Part shown: one piece after another, positions 1 to 5,718 of the stretch
Layout of the letters: each line of letters opens with the position of its first letter
How positions within the stretch are numbered: the first letter of the stretch is position 1
Assembly: GCA_013362295.1 (NCBI GenBank)
Contig: JABFWJ010000224.1
Coordinates: forward strand, 1 to 5,718
Direction of reading: 5' to 3'
DNA: 5,718 nucleotides
Source: Thermoleophilia bacterium
GTDB taxonomy: Bacteria; Actinomycetota; Thermoleophilia; Gaiellales; Gaiellaceae
The notes under the pieces: model-generated
Databases searched by the model: none
Seen by the model: only the letters and a program-made list of their open reading frames with translations
Told to the model about the DNA's origin: nothing
Translations under genes and position numbers: made by a program

Positions 1-834
1 GAACCGCCGGCGCAGGCTGCCGATGCGCGACGGCTTGACGTTGACCACGCGCGCAGCGAGCGGCGTCGCGCCGATGTCCTCGGCGTCGCGGATCGGTGCG
101 TCGTACGACACGCGCTCGAGGTGATCGCGGAGCCGCTGCTCGAGCTCGGGCAGGTCGTGCGGGTCCTCCAGATATGCCTCCGGGAACCCGGCGAGCACCT
201 GGTCGTACAGCGCACCCAGCGCCGCCGGATCCTTGACCTCGAGGCCGTACTGACCCTTGAAGTCGATCGTGTCAACCGCTCCAGTGGCCGCGACCTCCTC
301 GACGAGCGCCGGCCCCCAGGTCGCCTCCGCGTCGAGCTTGAAGCGCACGCCGGGGGAGCGGGCAAGCCGCCGGCGCACCGGTTCGATCGAAGGCTCCTTG
401 CCGAGGCCGAGCGAGTTGACGAAGCGCACCGGCTGGGGCGTCAGCCCGAGCACATCGTGCAGCGACCGCCCGGCCTGGCGCAGCGCGAGGTCGAGCGCCG
501 CGGACTCGAACGCCCACTGGCGAAAGCGCAGCGCCCCGGCCCACTCCGGCGGCTGAGGCCACAGCTCGAGCGTCGCGAGATGCTTGCAGAAGCCGGCCAG
601 TGTCCATTCTCCCTCGAGCCGCAGCGCCGGTCGGGTCTCATGCAGCGCGGTGCCGTCCTCGCGGAAAACGGAGACGTCCTCGCCCAGCCCGTCAACGCCA
701 GCGCCGACGAGCCGCACGTGCGTCGTGATGCGCTCGAACTCGTAAGCGAGGACGGCGTGCAGGCGGTCGTACTCGCACCCCTCGACGATGAGCGCCAACC
801 CCGCGAGCCGCGACCACAACGATTCATCATTCAT
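1..834 (-). CDS. Enolase-superfamily enzyme (muconate-lactonizing/mandelate racemase-like), C-terminus off the left edge
   Basis: I translated this frame by hand; it stays open from the ATG at 834 to base 1, giving 278 residues and no stop in the window. Residues 1-110 resemble the capping domain, and a helix near 105-131 has the RQWAFESAALDLAL pattern. The barrel then shows VRFKLD (R164, K166), TIDFKG (D191), YLEDP (E223), SYDAPI (D245) and VNVKPSRIG (K267). The order and spacing fit the superfamily's Mg2+ ligands Asp-Glu-Asp flanked by two acid/base lysines, as in L-Ala-D/L-Glu epimerases and muconate-lactonizing enzymes. Such enzymes abstract a proton alpha to a carboxylate; the substrate cannot be told from the sequence. 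The start is set by a Shine-Dalgarno AGGAG 7 bases upstream, inside the preceding gene, whose stop lies 2 bases away, so translation is probably coupled. Oddities are Arg for the first Lys of the usual KxK and Lys for the Asn of the usual DxN. Superfamily membership is fairly sure; function is unknown. Confidence 0.85.
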   Translation of the reverse strand, partial: MNDESLWSRLAGLALIVEGCEYDRLHAVLAYEFERITTHVRLVGAGVDGLGEDVSVFREDGTALHETRPALRLEGEWTLAGFCKHLATLELWPQPPEWAGALRFRQWAFESAALDLALRQAGRSLHDVLGLTPQPVRFVNSLGLGKEPSIEPVRRRLARSPGVRFKLDAEATWGPALVEEVAATGAVDTIDFKGQYGLEVKDPAALGALYDQVLAGFPEAYLEDPHDLPELEQRLRDHLERVSYDAPIRDAEDIGATPLAARVVNVKPSRIGSLRRRF

Positions 835-836
835 CG

Positions 837-1475
837 TTACGCTCCTGCGGTTGCATACCGCGGGCGCCCCGCCGGCCGGTAGACCTGGATCGTTACGCCC
901 TGCGAGTCGGCTCGCGAGTCGACCAGGTCAAGCGCAATGTCCGGGCCGGCGTCGGGGAACAGCCGCGCGCCCTGGCCGAGGACCACGGGGACGACGAGCA
1001 GGGTGATCTCGTCGACGAGGTCGTTAGCGAGCAGCCACCGGATCAAGGCGCCGCTGCCGTGCACCTGCAGCTCACCCGCCGGCTTGGCTTTCAACTCGCC
1101 GACGGCCGCCGCGAGGTCACCGGAGAGGTGGGTCGTGTTCGTCCACCGCGGTTCGGTGAGCGTGGTCGATGCGAGGTACTTGGGCTTCGTGTTCAAGGCA
1201 GCTGCGATCTGGTGGTTGCCCGGATCTTCCAGCGCGGCACGAGCCCGCTCCTCTGCGCCCCAGTAGCCGGCGAAGAGCTCGTAGGTCCGCCGGCCGAACA
1301 GGAACGCGTCGGCGCGCTCGTAGGTCTGGTCGATGAACGTCATGGTCTCGTTGTCGAACACCCCCATGGCCCATCCGCCGCGCTCGAATCCGTTCCTGCG
1401 GTCCTCATCCGACGCGCCGCCGTTTCCCTGCATCACTCCATCGACGGTGACCTGCGTCATGGTCGTCAGTTTCAT
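837..1475 (-). CDS. Dihydrofolate-reductase-family protein (RibD C-terminal domain)
   Basis: This encodes a soluble 212-residue protein of the RibD_C/dihydrofolate-reductase-like fold. Near the N-terminus is TQVTVDGVMQ (7-16), matching the first strand and following loop. FLFGRRTYE (58-66) is the family's characteristic GRxTYE segment, likely near the cofactor. GELQVHGSGALIRWLL (134-149), then LVDEITLLVVPVVLGQGARLF (153-173 region), is the typical C-terminal strand-helix-strand with G-Q-G-x-x-L-F. Family members reduce small substrates with NAD(P)H, as in riboflavin synthesis, but stand-alone actinobacterial copies of about 200 residues mostly lack a proven role, so no symbol is given. The ATG at 1475 is chosen because AAGGA sits 7 bases upstream and MKLTTMTQVTVDG is the usual family beginning. 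An in-frame GTG at 1520 would add 15 charged residues across the hairpin region and is unlikely. The stop lies 2 bases before the enolase-like start, implying co-expression. The family call is confident; the substrate is not known. Confidence 0.9.
   Translation of the reverse strand: MKLTTMTQVTVDGVMQGNGGASDEDRRNGFERGGWAMGVFDNETMTFIDQTYERADAFLFGRRTYELFAGYWGAEERARAALEDPGNHQIAAALNTKPKYLASTTLTEPRWTNTTHLSGDLAAAVGELKAKPAGELQVHGSGALIRWLLANDLVDEITLLVVPVVLGQGARLFPDAGPDIALDLVDSRADSQGVTIQVYRPAGRPRYATAGA
842..846 (-). promoter_or_regulatory. Ribosome binding site deciding the enolase-like gene start
   Basis: The minus strand reads AGGAG here, followed by 7 bases and the ATG at 834. Two further ATGs lie at 830 and 827 in another frame. 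Their spacing is longer and their frame gives a low-complexity Arg/Ser-rich product, so 834 is the preferred start. The site lies within the last codons of the upstream RibD-C gene. Confidence 0.7.
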
Positions 1476-1482
1476 GGGTTCG

Positions 1483-1487
1483 TCCTT
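1483..1487 (-). promoter_or_regulatory. Ribosome binding site of the RibD-C family gene
   Basis: The minus strand reads AAGGA followed by 7 bases and the ATG at 1475. It favours that start over the in-frame GTG at 1520, which would place the site inside the coding region. Confidence 0.7.
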
Positions 1488-1514
1488 AATCTCGCGGTGG
1501 TCTTGCTCGTATGA

Positions 1515-1556
1515 CCGCACCGGGGCGCGGAGCTCATCGGTCGAGCGACGTGAGCT
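1515..1556 (-). terminator. Two abutting inverted repeats between hydrolase and RibD-C genes; possible terminator or processing site
   Basis: Just past the hydrolase stop, the leftward transcript can form a first hairpin with perfect 6-base arms AGCTCA/TGAGCT (1551-1556 and 1531-1536). Inside its loop is a smaller GTCG-AG-CGAC dyad (1540-1549). Directly following at 1515-1530 is a second hairpin, CCGCGC-CCCG-GTGCGG, whose single G-U pair is wobble-stable only in the minus-strand RNA. No U-tract follows (the RNA continues UCAUAC), so this is not a classical intrinsic terminator. A Rho-dependent or U-less terminator, an RNA-processing element or chance in GC-rich DNA are all possible. Confidence 0.35.
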
Positions 1557-1559
1557 GCG

Positions 1560-2447
1560 TCACGGCCGGTCTGACGCGTTTTCCGCGGCGAGGAAGTCGA
1601 CGAGGATCTGGAAGAGCTCCTCGGGCGCCTCTTCGGGGTTGAAGTGACCGCCTGGAACCTTTGCCACGGCAAGGTCAGTCGTCCACGCTCGCCAGACATC
1701 GCCGGCGTCCGCGAGTTGCGCCTCTTCTGAGCCGGTCACGACGAGCATCGGGCACGTGATCCGTCGACCCGCGGCTCGATCGTCCGCCTCGTCCAGGCGG
1801 TCGAGGTGAAAGCTGGCCCGGAAGTCAGCGCACATCGCCGCTGCGGTCGACGGCGTCAACGCCTGCAGGTAGGCGTCCCGCAGCTCGGCGGCGATCGCGC
1901 CGGGATCGCCCGCCCACGTGGCGAAGATGTGATCGAGCACCGTCTTCGGCTCGGCCAGGAGCAGCCGCTCGGGGAATCGCTCGGCCTGCGCGAGCAGAAA
2001 CCAGGTCCAGTAGCCGAGCGAAGGACCGGTACCCATGCGCTCGAACTGGTCGATCGTCGGGACGACGTTCAGCACCGCGACCCGCTCCACCCGCTCGGGA
2101 AAATCGAGCGCCAACCGGTAGGCGACCCGACCTCCGCGGTCATGGCCGACGACCGCGAACCGCTCGTGTCCGAGGCCGGCCATCAACTCGACCAGCTCGG
2201 CGGCCATCTCGCGCTTCGTGTACCCCTCACCCTGAGGCCCGCCGGGTGGCGCCTCCGAGGAACCGTAGCCACGCAGGTCCGGAGCGATCACACGGTGTGT
2301 ACCCGCAAGGCGCGGCGCGATCCGATACCAGCAGGCGTGCGTCTCCGGAAAGCCGTGCAGGAGCAGTACGGGTGAGCCGTCGCCACCCTGGGCGATGAAG
2401 TAGCTCGCCTCTCCGACGGTCAGCTGCTTCTCCTCGAACCCGTCCAC
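1560..2447 (-). CDS. Alpha/beta hydrolase of the haloacetate dehalogenase/epoxide hydrolase group
   Basis: The 295-residue product is full length for soluble dehalogenase-type alpha/beta hydrolases. HGFPETHACW (31-40) forms the oxyanion-hole segment, APDLRGYGSSEAPP (55-68) is the usual strand and turn, and GHDRGGR (101-107) is the nucleophile elbow with Asp103 instead of Ser, which marks dehalogenases and epoxide hydrolases. GGHFNPEEAPEE (266-277) holds the catalytic His268. The opening xxGFEE, R104 and R107 next to the nucleophile, and FLLAQ (150-154) closely resemble fluoroacetate/haloacetate dehalogenases, which hydrolyse 2-haloacids to 2-hydroxyacids. However, the position of that family's triad Asp is Asn127, and two halide-pocket positions appear to be Thr148 and Phe209, so defluorination is doubtful; an epoxide, chloro-acid or ester substrate is possible. 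Glu241/Glu242 after strand 7 could supply the acid. The start is GTG, 7 bases after the VOC stop, with no clear Shine-Dalgarno, so translation probably depends on reinitiation. Family sure; substrate unknown. Confidence 0.9.
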   Translation of the reverse strand: MDGFEEKQLTVGEASYFIAQGGDGSPVLLLHGFPETHACWYRIAPRLAGTHRVIAPDLRGYGSSEAPPGGPQGEGYTKREMAAELVELMAGLGHERFAVVGHDRGGRVAYRLALDFPERVERVAVLNVVPTIDQFERMGTGPSLGYWTWFLLAQAERFPERLLLAEPKTVLDHIFATWAGDPGAIAAELRDAYLQALTPSTAAAMCADFRASFHLDRLDEADDRAAGRRITCPMLVVTGSEEAQLADAGDVWRAWTTDLAVAKVPGGHFNPEEAPEELFQILVDFLAAENASDRP

Positions 2448-2454
2448 CGGCGGC

Positions 2455-2844
2455 TTACCGTGGCGGCCAGGCGCCGAGCGGCGTGCCGATCTCCCACTCC
2501 TGCCCGAACGGGTCGAGGATCCGGCCGAGCCTCCAGCCGTGCTCGTCCCCGACCGGCGATGTCTCCGTCGCTCCGGCGCGGACCGCCTGTTCTAGGACCG
2601 CGTCCGGATCGTCGACGACGAGCAGCGTCCGGCTGGTGGCGCCGTCGATCGCGCGAGGGTCGAGCCGCTTCGTCGCCGAGGAGGCGGGCGCGACCCAGAA
2701 AGCGGCGTCGCCGACGCCGAGCTGGACGACGATATCGTTGCCCTCGCCGACGAGATGGAGGACGGTCGCGCCGAACGCGGCGGCGTAGAAGGCGAGCGCT
2801 TCGCGTGCGTTCCCGACCCACAGCTCCGGTTGGATGCCCGTCAT
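2455..2844 (-). CDS. VOC-superfamily protein (glyoxalase/PhnB-like)
   Basis: From the ATG at 2844 this is a 129-residue soluble protein with the paired beta-alpha-beta-beta-beta modules of the vicinal oxygen chelate fold. The first module is IQPELWVGNAREALAFYAAAFGA (4-26), followed by a strand around 37-51. The second begins TLLVVDDPDAVLEQAVRAGA (73-92) and ends HGWRLGRILDPFGQEWEIG (102-120). This last segment is typical of PhnB-like members, with a Glu at 118 in the usual metal-ligand strand. The family includes lyases, dioxygenases and drug-binding proteins; the sequence does not say which applies here, and metal binding is not assured because the common FGHxW His is Gln115. A GTG directly before the ATG (2847) could also start the gene. 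The Shine-Dalgarno is weak (GAG-rich stretch overlapping the upstream stop), consistent with coupling to the methyltransferase, which ends 11 bases upstream. An upstream extension of 32 residues is Arg/Pro-rich, overlaps the methyltransferase and is not credible. Confidence 0.85.
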   Translation of the reverse strand: MTGIQPELWVGNAREALAFYAAAFGATVLHLVGEGNDIVVQLGVGDAAFWVAPASSATKRLDPRAIDGATSRTLLVVDDPDAVLEQAVRAGATETSPVGDEHGWRLGRILDPFGQEWEIGTPLGAWPPR

Positions 2845-2855
2845 CACGCGTATCG

Positions 2856-3536
2856 TTACTCGCTCTTGCGGCCTACGAGCATCGCCCGGTTGCCGTACAG
2901 GTGCAGACAGCTGGTGGCGAGGCCGGCCGCTTTCATCCACTCGATCTGATCATCGAGGGTGGCTGGACGGTCACCTGCCTCGGTTAGCTCAGCGACGTGC
3001 TCGGCGTAGGTACCTGAGGCCGCCGGGTCGACGCGGCGCCAGGTGACCAGCCAGTCTTCGAAGAGCGCCTCTTCGACCTTGACGCGGTCGATGACGACGA
3101 CCAAGCCCCGCGCGCCCAGGAGCCCTGCCATCCAGGCGAACGCTGCGGCTTTCTCCCGGTTGTCCAGGTGGTGAAGAGTCTGGACCGAAAACACCGCCTT
3201 GTAGCGGCGTAGGGGAAGATCGATCTCTTCGGGTCTGGAGAGGTCGCCTTGGCAGAGGTGCACCCGCGAGCCGAATCGACGGAGTCGCCGGCCCGCAAGT
3301 TTGAGCATCGCCGGCGAGAAGTCGACCCCCACCAGCTCCGTGCCTGGCAAGGCCTCGAGCACCGCCTCTGCCACGAGCCCGGAGCCGGTGCCAAGATCGA
3401 GAACGGCACCGTCATCGATCTGGGACTCCGTGAGCAGCGCGAGGAGTAGGTCTTGCTGCTCCATGCGAGTCGGAAGATGACTTCCAGCGCTGGCGTCCCA
3501 GGCCGCGGCCTCCTCCGGCGTGTGCCACGGATCCAT
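2856..3536 (-). CDS. Class I SAM-dependent methyltransferase
   Basis: The 226-residue product carries the Rossmann-type methyltransferase core. VLDLGTGSGLVAEAV (45-59) is motif I, the glycine-rich SAM loop. ELVGVDFSPAMLKLA (67-81) has Asp72 for the ribose hydroxyls. VHLCQGDLS (92-100) supplies the adenine-side Asp98, and AVFSVQTLHHLDNREKA (114-130) is motif IV and the following helix. GLVVVIDRV (144-152) is the next core strand. The N-terminal MDPWHTPEEAAAWDASAGSHLP and a substrate-side insertion at about 153-200 resemble UbiE-like small-molecule methyltransferases; the acceptor is unknown and no membrane segment is seen. The ATG is well supported: an in-frame TAG lies 6 bases upstream (3543-3545), and a GGAG site stands 9 bases from the start. 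It is the first gene of a tight three-gene set with the VOC protein and the dehalogenase-like hydrolase, so they are likely co-transcribed. Confidence 0.92.
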   Translation of the reverse strand: MDPWHTPEEAAAWDASAGSHLPTRMEQQDLLLALLTESQIDDGAVLDLGTGSGLVAEAVLEALPGTELVGVDFSPAMLKLAGRRLRRFGSRVHLCQGDLSRPEEIDLPLRRYKAVFSVQTLHHLDNREKAAAFAWMAGLLGARGLVVVIDRVKVEEALFEDWLVTWRRVDPAASGTYAEHVAELTEAGDRPATLDDQIEWMKAAGLATSCLHLYGNRAMLVGRKSE

Positions 3537-3545
3537 CGTCGGCTA

Positions 3546-3549
3546 CTCC
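3546..3549 (-). promoter_or_regulatory. Ribosome binding site of the methyltransferase gene
   Basis: The minus strand reads GTGGAG, then the in-frame TAG at 3545-3543, with 9 bases between GGAG and the ATG at 3536. Together with the in-frame stop, this fixes the start of the methyltransferase. Confidence 0.55.
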
Positions 3550-3628
3550 ACTTCCATGCGCGCGATCAGCCCTTCTCGGATGAGACCTCTCTCGCCCGTC
3601 GGCGCCCACGCCTTCGCTTGCTGCCGGC

Positions 3629-3643
3629 TGCGAGTCTCTCGCA
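3629..3643. repeat. Perfect 15-base dyad in the MMPL-methyltransferase gap
   Basis: TGCGAG-TCT-CTCGCA is a perfect inverted repeat with 6-base arms and a 3-base centre. It is the only clear structure I see in the 166-base gap (3537-3702) between the transporter stop and the methyltransferase start. Its position would suit a transcription-factor operator for the downstream enzyme cluster or a short hairpin after the transporter gene. No U-tract adjoins it on either strand, so an intrinsic terminator is unlikely. No convincing -35/-10 pair was recognised in this gap. Confidence 0.35.
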
Positions 3644-3702
3644 TCAGACGCCGACCTGCCGGCGGATGAGTACGACGTGCTGGTGGCATCGGTGGCGAGG
3701 AC

Positions 3703-5718
3703 TCATTCTGCGATCCCGACGGCCGGTTGCGCTTGCGCCGGCGGAGCACCTGAGGTGCGCAGGTGGAGTCGGCGAAGGGGGCCCGGCGCCCACCAGTTCC
3801 ACTCGCCGAGTAGTTGCATCAGCGACGGTACGAGGAGGCCACGGATCACCGATGCGTCGATCAGCACGGCGAGAGCGGTCCCGAGGCCGAGTTCTTTGAT
3901 GAAGATCAGCTTCGAGGTCGCGAACGCTCCGACTGCGACGGCGAACAGGAGCGCGGCGGCAGTGACGATCCGCCCGGTTCGCTCGAGGCCGATTGCGACA
4001 GCTCGGCTGGTGGGGAGGCCGCTGTCGTGGGCCTCTTTGATCCGCGAGAGCAGGAAGACGCCGTAGTCGGTGGCGAGCCCGAAGCCGATCGCGAAGAGCA
4101 GGATCGGCTGGGTCGAGTCGAGTGCGCCGGTGCTGCGATAGGAGAGGAACCCTTGCAGGCTCCCGTGCTGGAAGATCAGGACGAGGATGCCGAACACGGC
4201 GCTGAGGCTGAGCGCGTTCATCAGGGTCGCCGTCACGCCCAGCACGAGCGAGCCGGTCATCAGGAAGAGGACGACCAGTGTGGAAGCGACGACGAGCGCG
4301 AGCACGAGGGGGAGGTGCGTGCCGAGGCTGTGCTCGAGGTCGACGAATCCCGCGGTATCGCCCGCAACGCCGAGGTAGAAGGGCGTTCGCAGCGCTCGCA
4401 CTGCGTGGACAAGCTGCCGGCTCGCTGCACTGTAGGTCGGCGTCGAGGGGGCGACGTCGATCAGCGACACGCCGCGGCCCGCGGGTTGCGCCGGCGCTAC
4501 GGTCGAGACGTCGGGCAAGGCGCGGAGCCGTTCCGCGATGTCGCTTACCTGCTCCGATCCGGCCGCAGCGCCGACGACGACCTCGAGCGGCGCGGTCCGG
4601 CCGGGTGGAAACTCCGTGCGAAGCGCCGCGTCGACGCGGTACGCGCTCGCGCTCGCCGGGAGCGTCGCCGCATCCGCCGGCAGGAACTTGACCGACGCGA
4701 ACGGGACTCCCAGCGCGATCAGCGCCGCCCCGCTCAGGAGGGCGATCCGCCGCGGGCGCGCGATCACCGACTGCGAGAGCCGGTACCAGAAGCCCGACTC
4801 GTCGCGGCGCGCGTCCCGGTCGGCGGCGCGCTGGAGCCGCTTGGGGGCGAGGGCGTTGACGCGTGGCCCAAGCAGCGCCAGCAGCGCCGGCAGCACGACG
4901 AGCGCGAGTGTCGCAGCGACGAGCGCGACCACGGCGCCGGCGAGTCCCATCGAGCGCAGGAACAGCTGTGGGAAGACGGTCAGCGAGGCGAGGGCCGCCG
5001 CAACCGTCAGCGAGCTGAAGAGGATCGTCCGCCCGGCTGTTGCGAGTGTGCGGCGGAGTGCGTCGGCGCCGAAGCCGTGGACGGCGGACTCCTCGCGGTA
5101 GCGGGAGACCATGAACAGGCTGTAGTCGATCGCGAGCCCGAGCCCAAGGCCGGTGACGCCGTTGAGGGCGAACACCGACAGGTGGGTGAAGCTGGAGACG
5201 ATCCGCAAGGCGAAGAAGGTGACGAGGATCGCGAGGGCGCCAAGCAGCGGCGGCAGCAGCGAGGCGACCAGCGAGCGGAAGAAGAGCAGCGAGAGCAGGA
5301 AGATGAAGGGGAACGCGAAAAGCTCGGCGCGCGCGAGATCCTTGCCGACCTGCGTGTTGACCTGCGTGTCCGCGATCGCTCCTCCGCCGAGCTCAACATC
5401 ATGCTGGCCGGCGAGCTCGCTCTCCAGGCGCTTGGCGTCGTCTTGAATCCTCGAGTCCGACTTCGGCCGGAAGTAGGCGACGACGTAGGTCGCTCGCCCG
5501 TCCCGGGCGACCATGGCCGGGTCGTGGCTGTCGTAGTAGCTCGAGACGGCGGCGACGTCGCGACTCGAGCGGAGCTGCGCCTCGACCTGGCGGACGCGGC
5601 GCTTGGCCGCGGCGCTGTGGACGTCGCCGGCGGTCACGAGGGCGATCACGCCGGGGTCGATCTGGCGGCCCGTGGCAGCTTCGTAGCGGTTCGTCGCCTG
5701 GACTGACTGGTAGGACGG
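3703..5718 (-). CDS. MMPL/RND-family membrane transporter, N-terminus off the right edge
   Basis: The frame is open to base 5718, giving 671 residues in the window (numbered from the edge); an internal GTG at 5649 is not the true start. Missing are the start, TM1 and the beginning of the first extracytoplasmic domain. Visible are the rest of that domain (to about 125), TM2-TM6 (about 130-285), a charged cytoplasmic loop, TM7 (about 324-346), a second extracytoplasmic domain (about 348-467) and TM8-TM12 (about 468-638). GLGLAIDYSLFMVSRYREE in TM4 (D198, Y199) and IGFGLATDYGVFLLSRIKE in TM10 (D551, Y552) are the paired Asp-Tyr motifs that relay protons in MMPL proteins. The family exports lipids, siderophores and other hydrophobic compounds by proton-motive force; the cargo is unknown. 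The short tail after TM12 lacks the long C-terminal domain of MmpL3. The gene ends 166 bases before the methyltransferase, and no functional link is evident. Family call secure. Confidence 0.93.
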   Translation of the reverse strand, partial: PSYQSVQATNRYEAATGRQIDPGVIALVTAGDVHSAAAKRRVRQVEAQLRSSRDVAAVSSYYDSHDPAMVARDGRATYVVAYFRPKSDSRIQDDAKRLESELAGQHDVELGGGAIADTQVNTQVGKDLARAELFAFPFIFLLSLLFFRSLVASLLPPLLGALAILVTFFALRIVSSFTHLSVFALNGVTGLGLGLAIDYSLFMVSRYREESAVHGFGADALRRTLATAGRTILFSSLTVAAALASLTVFPQLFLRSMGLAGAVVALVAATLALVVLPALLALLGPRVNALAPKRLQRAADRDARRDESGFWYRLSQSVIARPRRIALLSGAALIALGVPFASVKFLPADAATLPASASAYRVDAALRTEFPPGRTAPLEVVVGAAAGSEQVSDIAERLRALPDVSTVAPAQPAGRGVSLIDVAPSTPTYSAASRQLVHAVRALRTPFYLGVAGDTAGFVDLEHSLGTHLPLVLALVVASTLVVLFLMTGSLVLGVTATLMNALSLSAVFGILVLIFQHGSLQGFLSYRSTGALDSTQPILLFAIGFGLATDYGVFLLSRIKEAHDSGLPTSRAVAIGLERTGRIVTAAALLFAVAVGAFATSKLIFIKELGLGTALAVLIDASVIRGLLVPSLMQLLGEWNWWAPGPLRRLHLRTSGAPPAQAQPAVGIAE

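Noticed and set aside
121..882. A 253-residue open frame on the plus strand at the left end.
   Set aside because: It lies opposite the enolase-superfamily gene and has an Arg/Glu/Pro-rich composition with no family features; the minus-strand frame shows a complete set of active-site motifs.
1476..1520. An N-terminal extension of the RibD-C protein from the GTG at 1520.
   Set aside because: The added residues are charged and not family-like, and a good Shine-Dalgarno (1483-1487) lies inside the extension, serving the ATG at 1475.
835..2858. Similar sequence at two gene junctions (GAGCG..TAACGAT around 835-845 and around 2853-2865 on the minus strand).
   Set aside because: Both are short stop-codon contexts with different flanks and spacing; chance similarity is the simplest reading.
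2845..2940. A longer VOC protein starting at 2940.
   Set aside because: The extra 32 residues are Arg/Pro-rich and overlap the methyltransferase C-terminus; VOC homology begins at the ATG at 2844.
2460..2987. A 175-residue plus-strand frame opposite the VOC gene.
   Set aside because: It is almost wholly Arg/Ala/Pro with no domain signal, a typical GC-rich shadow of the minus-strand VOC and methyltransferase genes.
3543..3749. A 68-codon minus-strand frame (33 codons from an ATG at 3644) ending in TAG 6 bases before the methyltransferase and in the same frame with it.
   Set aside because: It is Arg/Pro-rich, overlaps the MMPL end, has only a weak ribosome site, and the methyltransferase is complete without it. 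I treat the TAG as the in-frame stop that defines the methyltransferase start, not as readthrough or a broken gene.
3814..5706. A 630-residue open frame on the plus strand opposite the MMPL gene.
   Set aside because: It is an exact antisense shadow: extremely Glu/Arg/Asp/Gln-rich, no recognisable domain, while the minus strand encodes a clear MMPL transporter with paired Asp-Tyr motifs. Long antisense frames are usual in GC-rich coding DNA.

Overview
The window is high-GC DNA (judged by eye, roughly two thirds G+C). It is packed with genes that all read leftward on the minus strand. Codon choice, the actinobacterial style of the MMPL transporter and the mix of small soluble enzymes suggest a high-GC actinobacterium, possibly a deep-branching soil lineage such as Thermoleophilia. 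That placement is inference; no rRNA or other marker is present.

In transcription order (right to left) the layout is: (1) an MMPL/RND-family membrane transporter whose N-terminus lies beyond the right edge; (2) a 166-base gap holding a short perfect dyad; (3) a tight cluster of a class I SAM-dependent methyltransferase, a VOC (glyoxalase/PhnB-like) protein and an alpha/beta hydrolase of the haloacetate dehalogenase type, with gaps of 11 and 7 bases; (4) an 84-base gap with two abutting inverted repeats; (5) a second tight pair, a RibD-C/dihydrofolate-reductase-like protein and an enolase-superfamily enzyme 2 bases downstream of it, the latter running off the left edge.

The two enzyme clusters look like two transcription or translation units. 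Their members are small-molecule enzymes of families often found in accessory or detoxifying metabolism, but nothing in the sequence ties them to one pathway. No tRNA, rRNA, CRISPR array, insertion sequence or phage gene is visible, and no plus-strand gene is convincing. No stretch above 300 bases lacks a gene.

The most interesting points are active-site changes. The dehalogenase-like hydrolase keeps the Asp nucleophile, His base and both carboxylate-binding Arg residues of fluoroacetate dehalogenases, but appears to have lost the family's triad Asp and two of the three fluoride-pocket residues. The enolase-superfamily protein has the metal-ligand spacing of the muconate-lactonizing subgroup with unusual neighbours in its motifs. 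I see no clear evidence of a wholly new multi-gene system.
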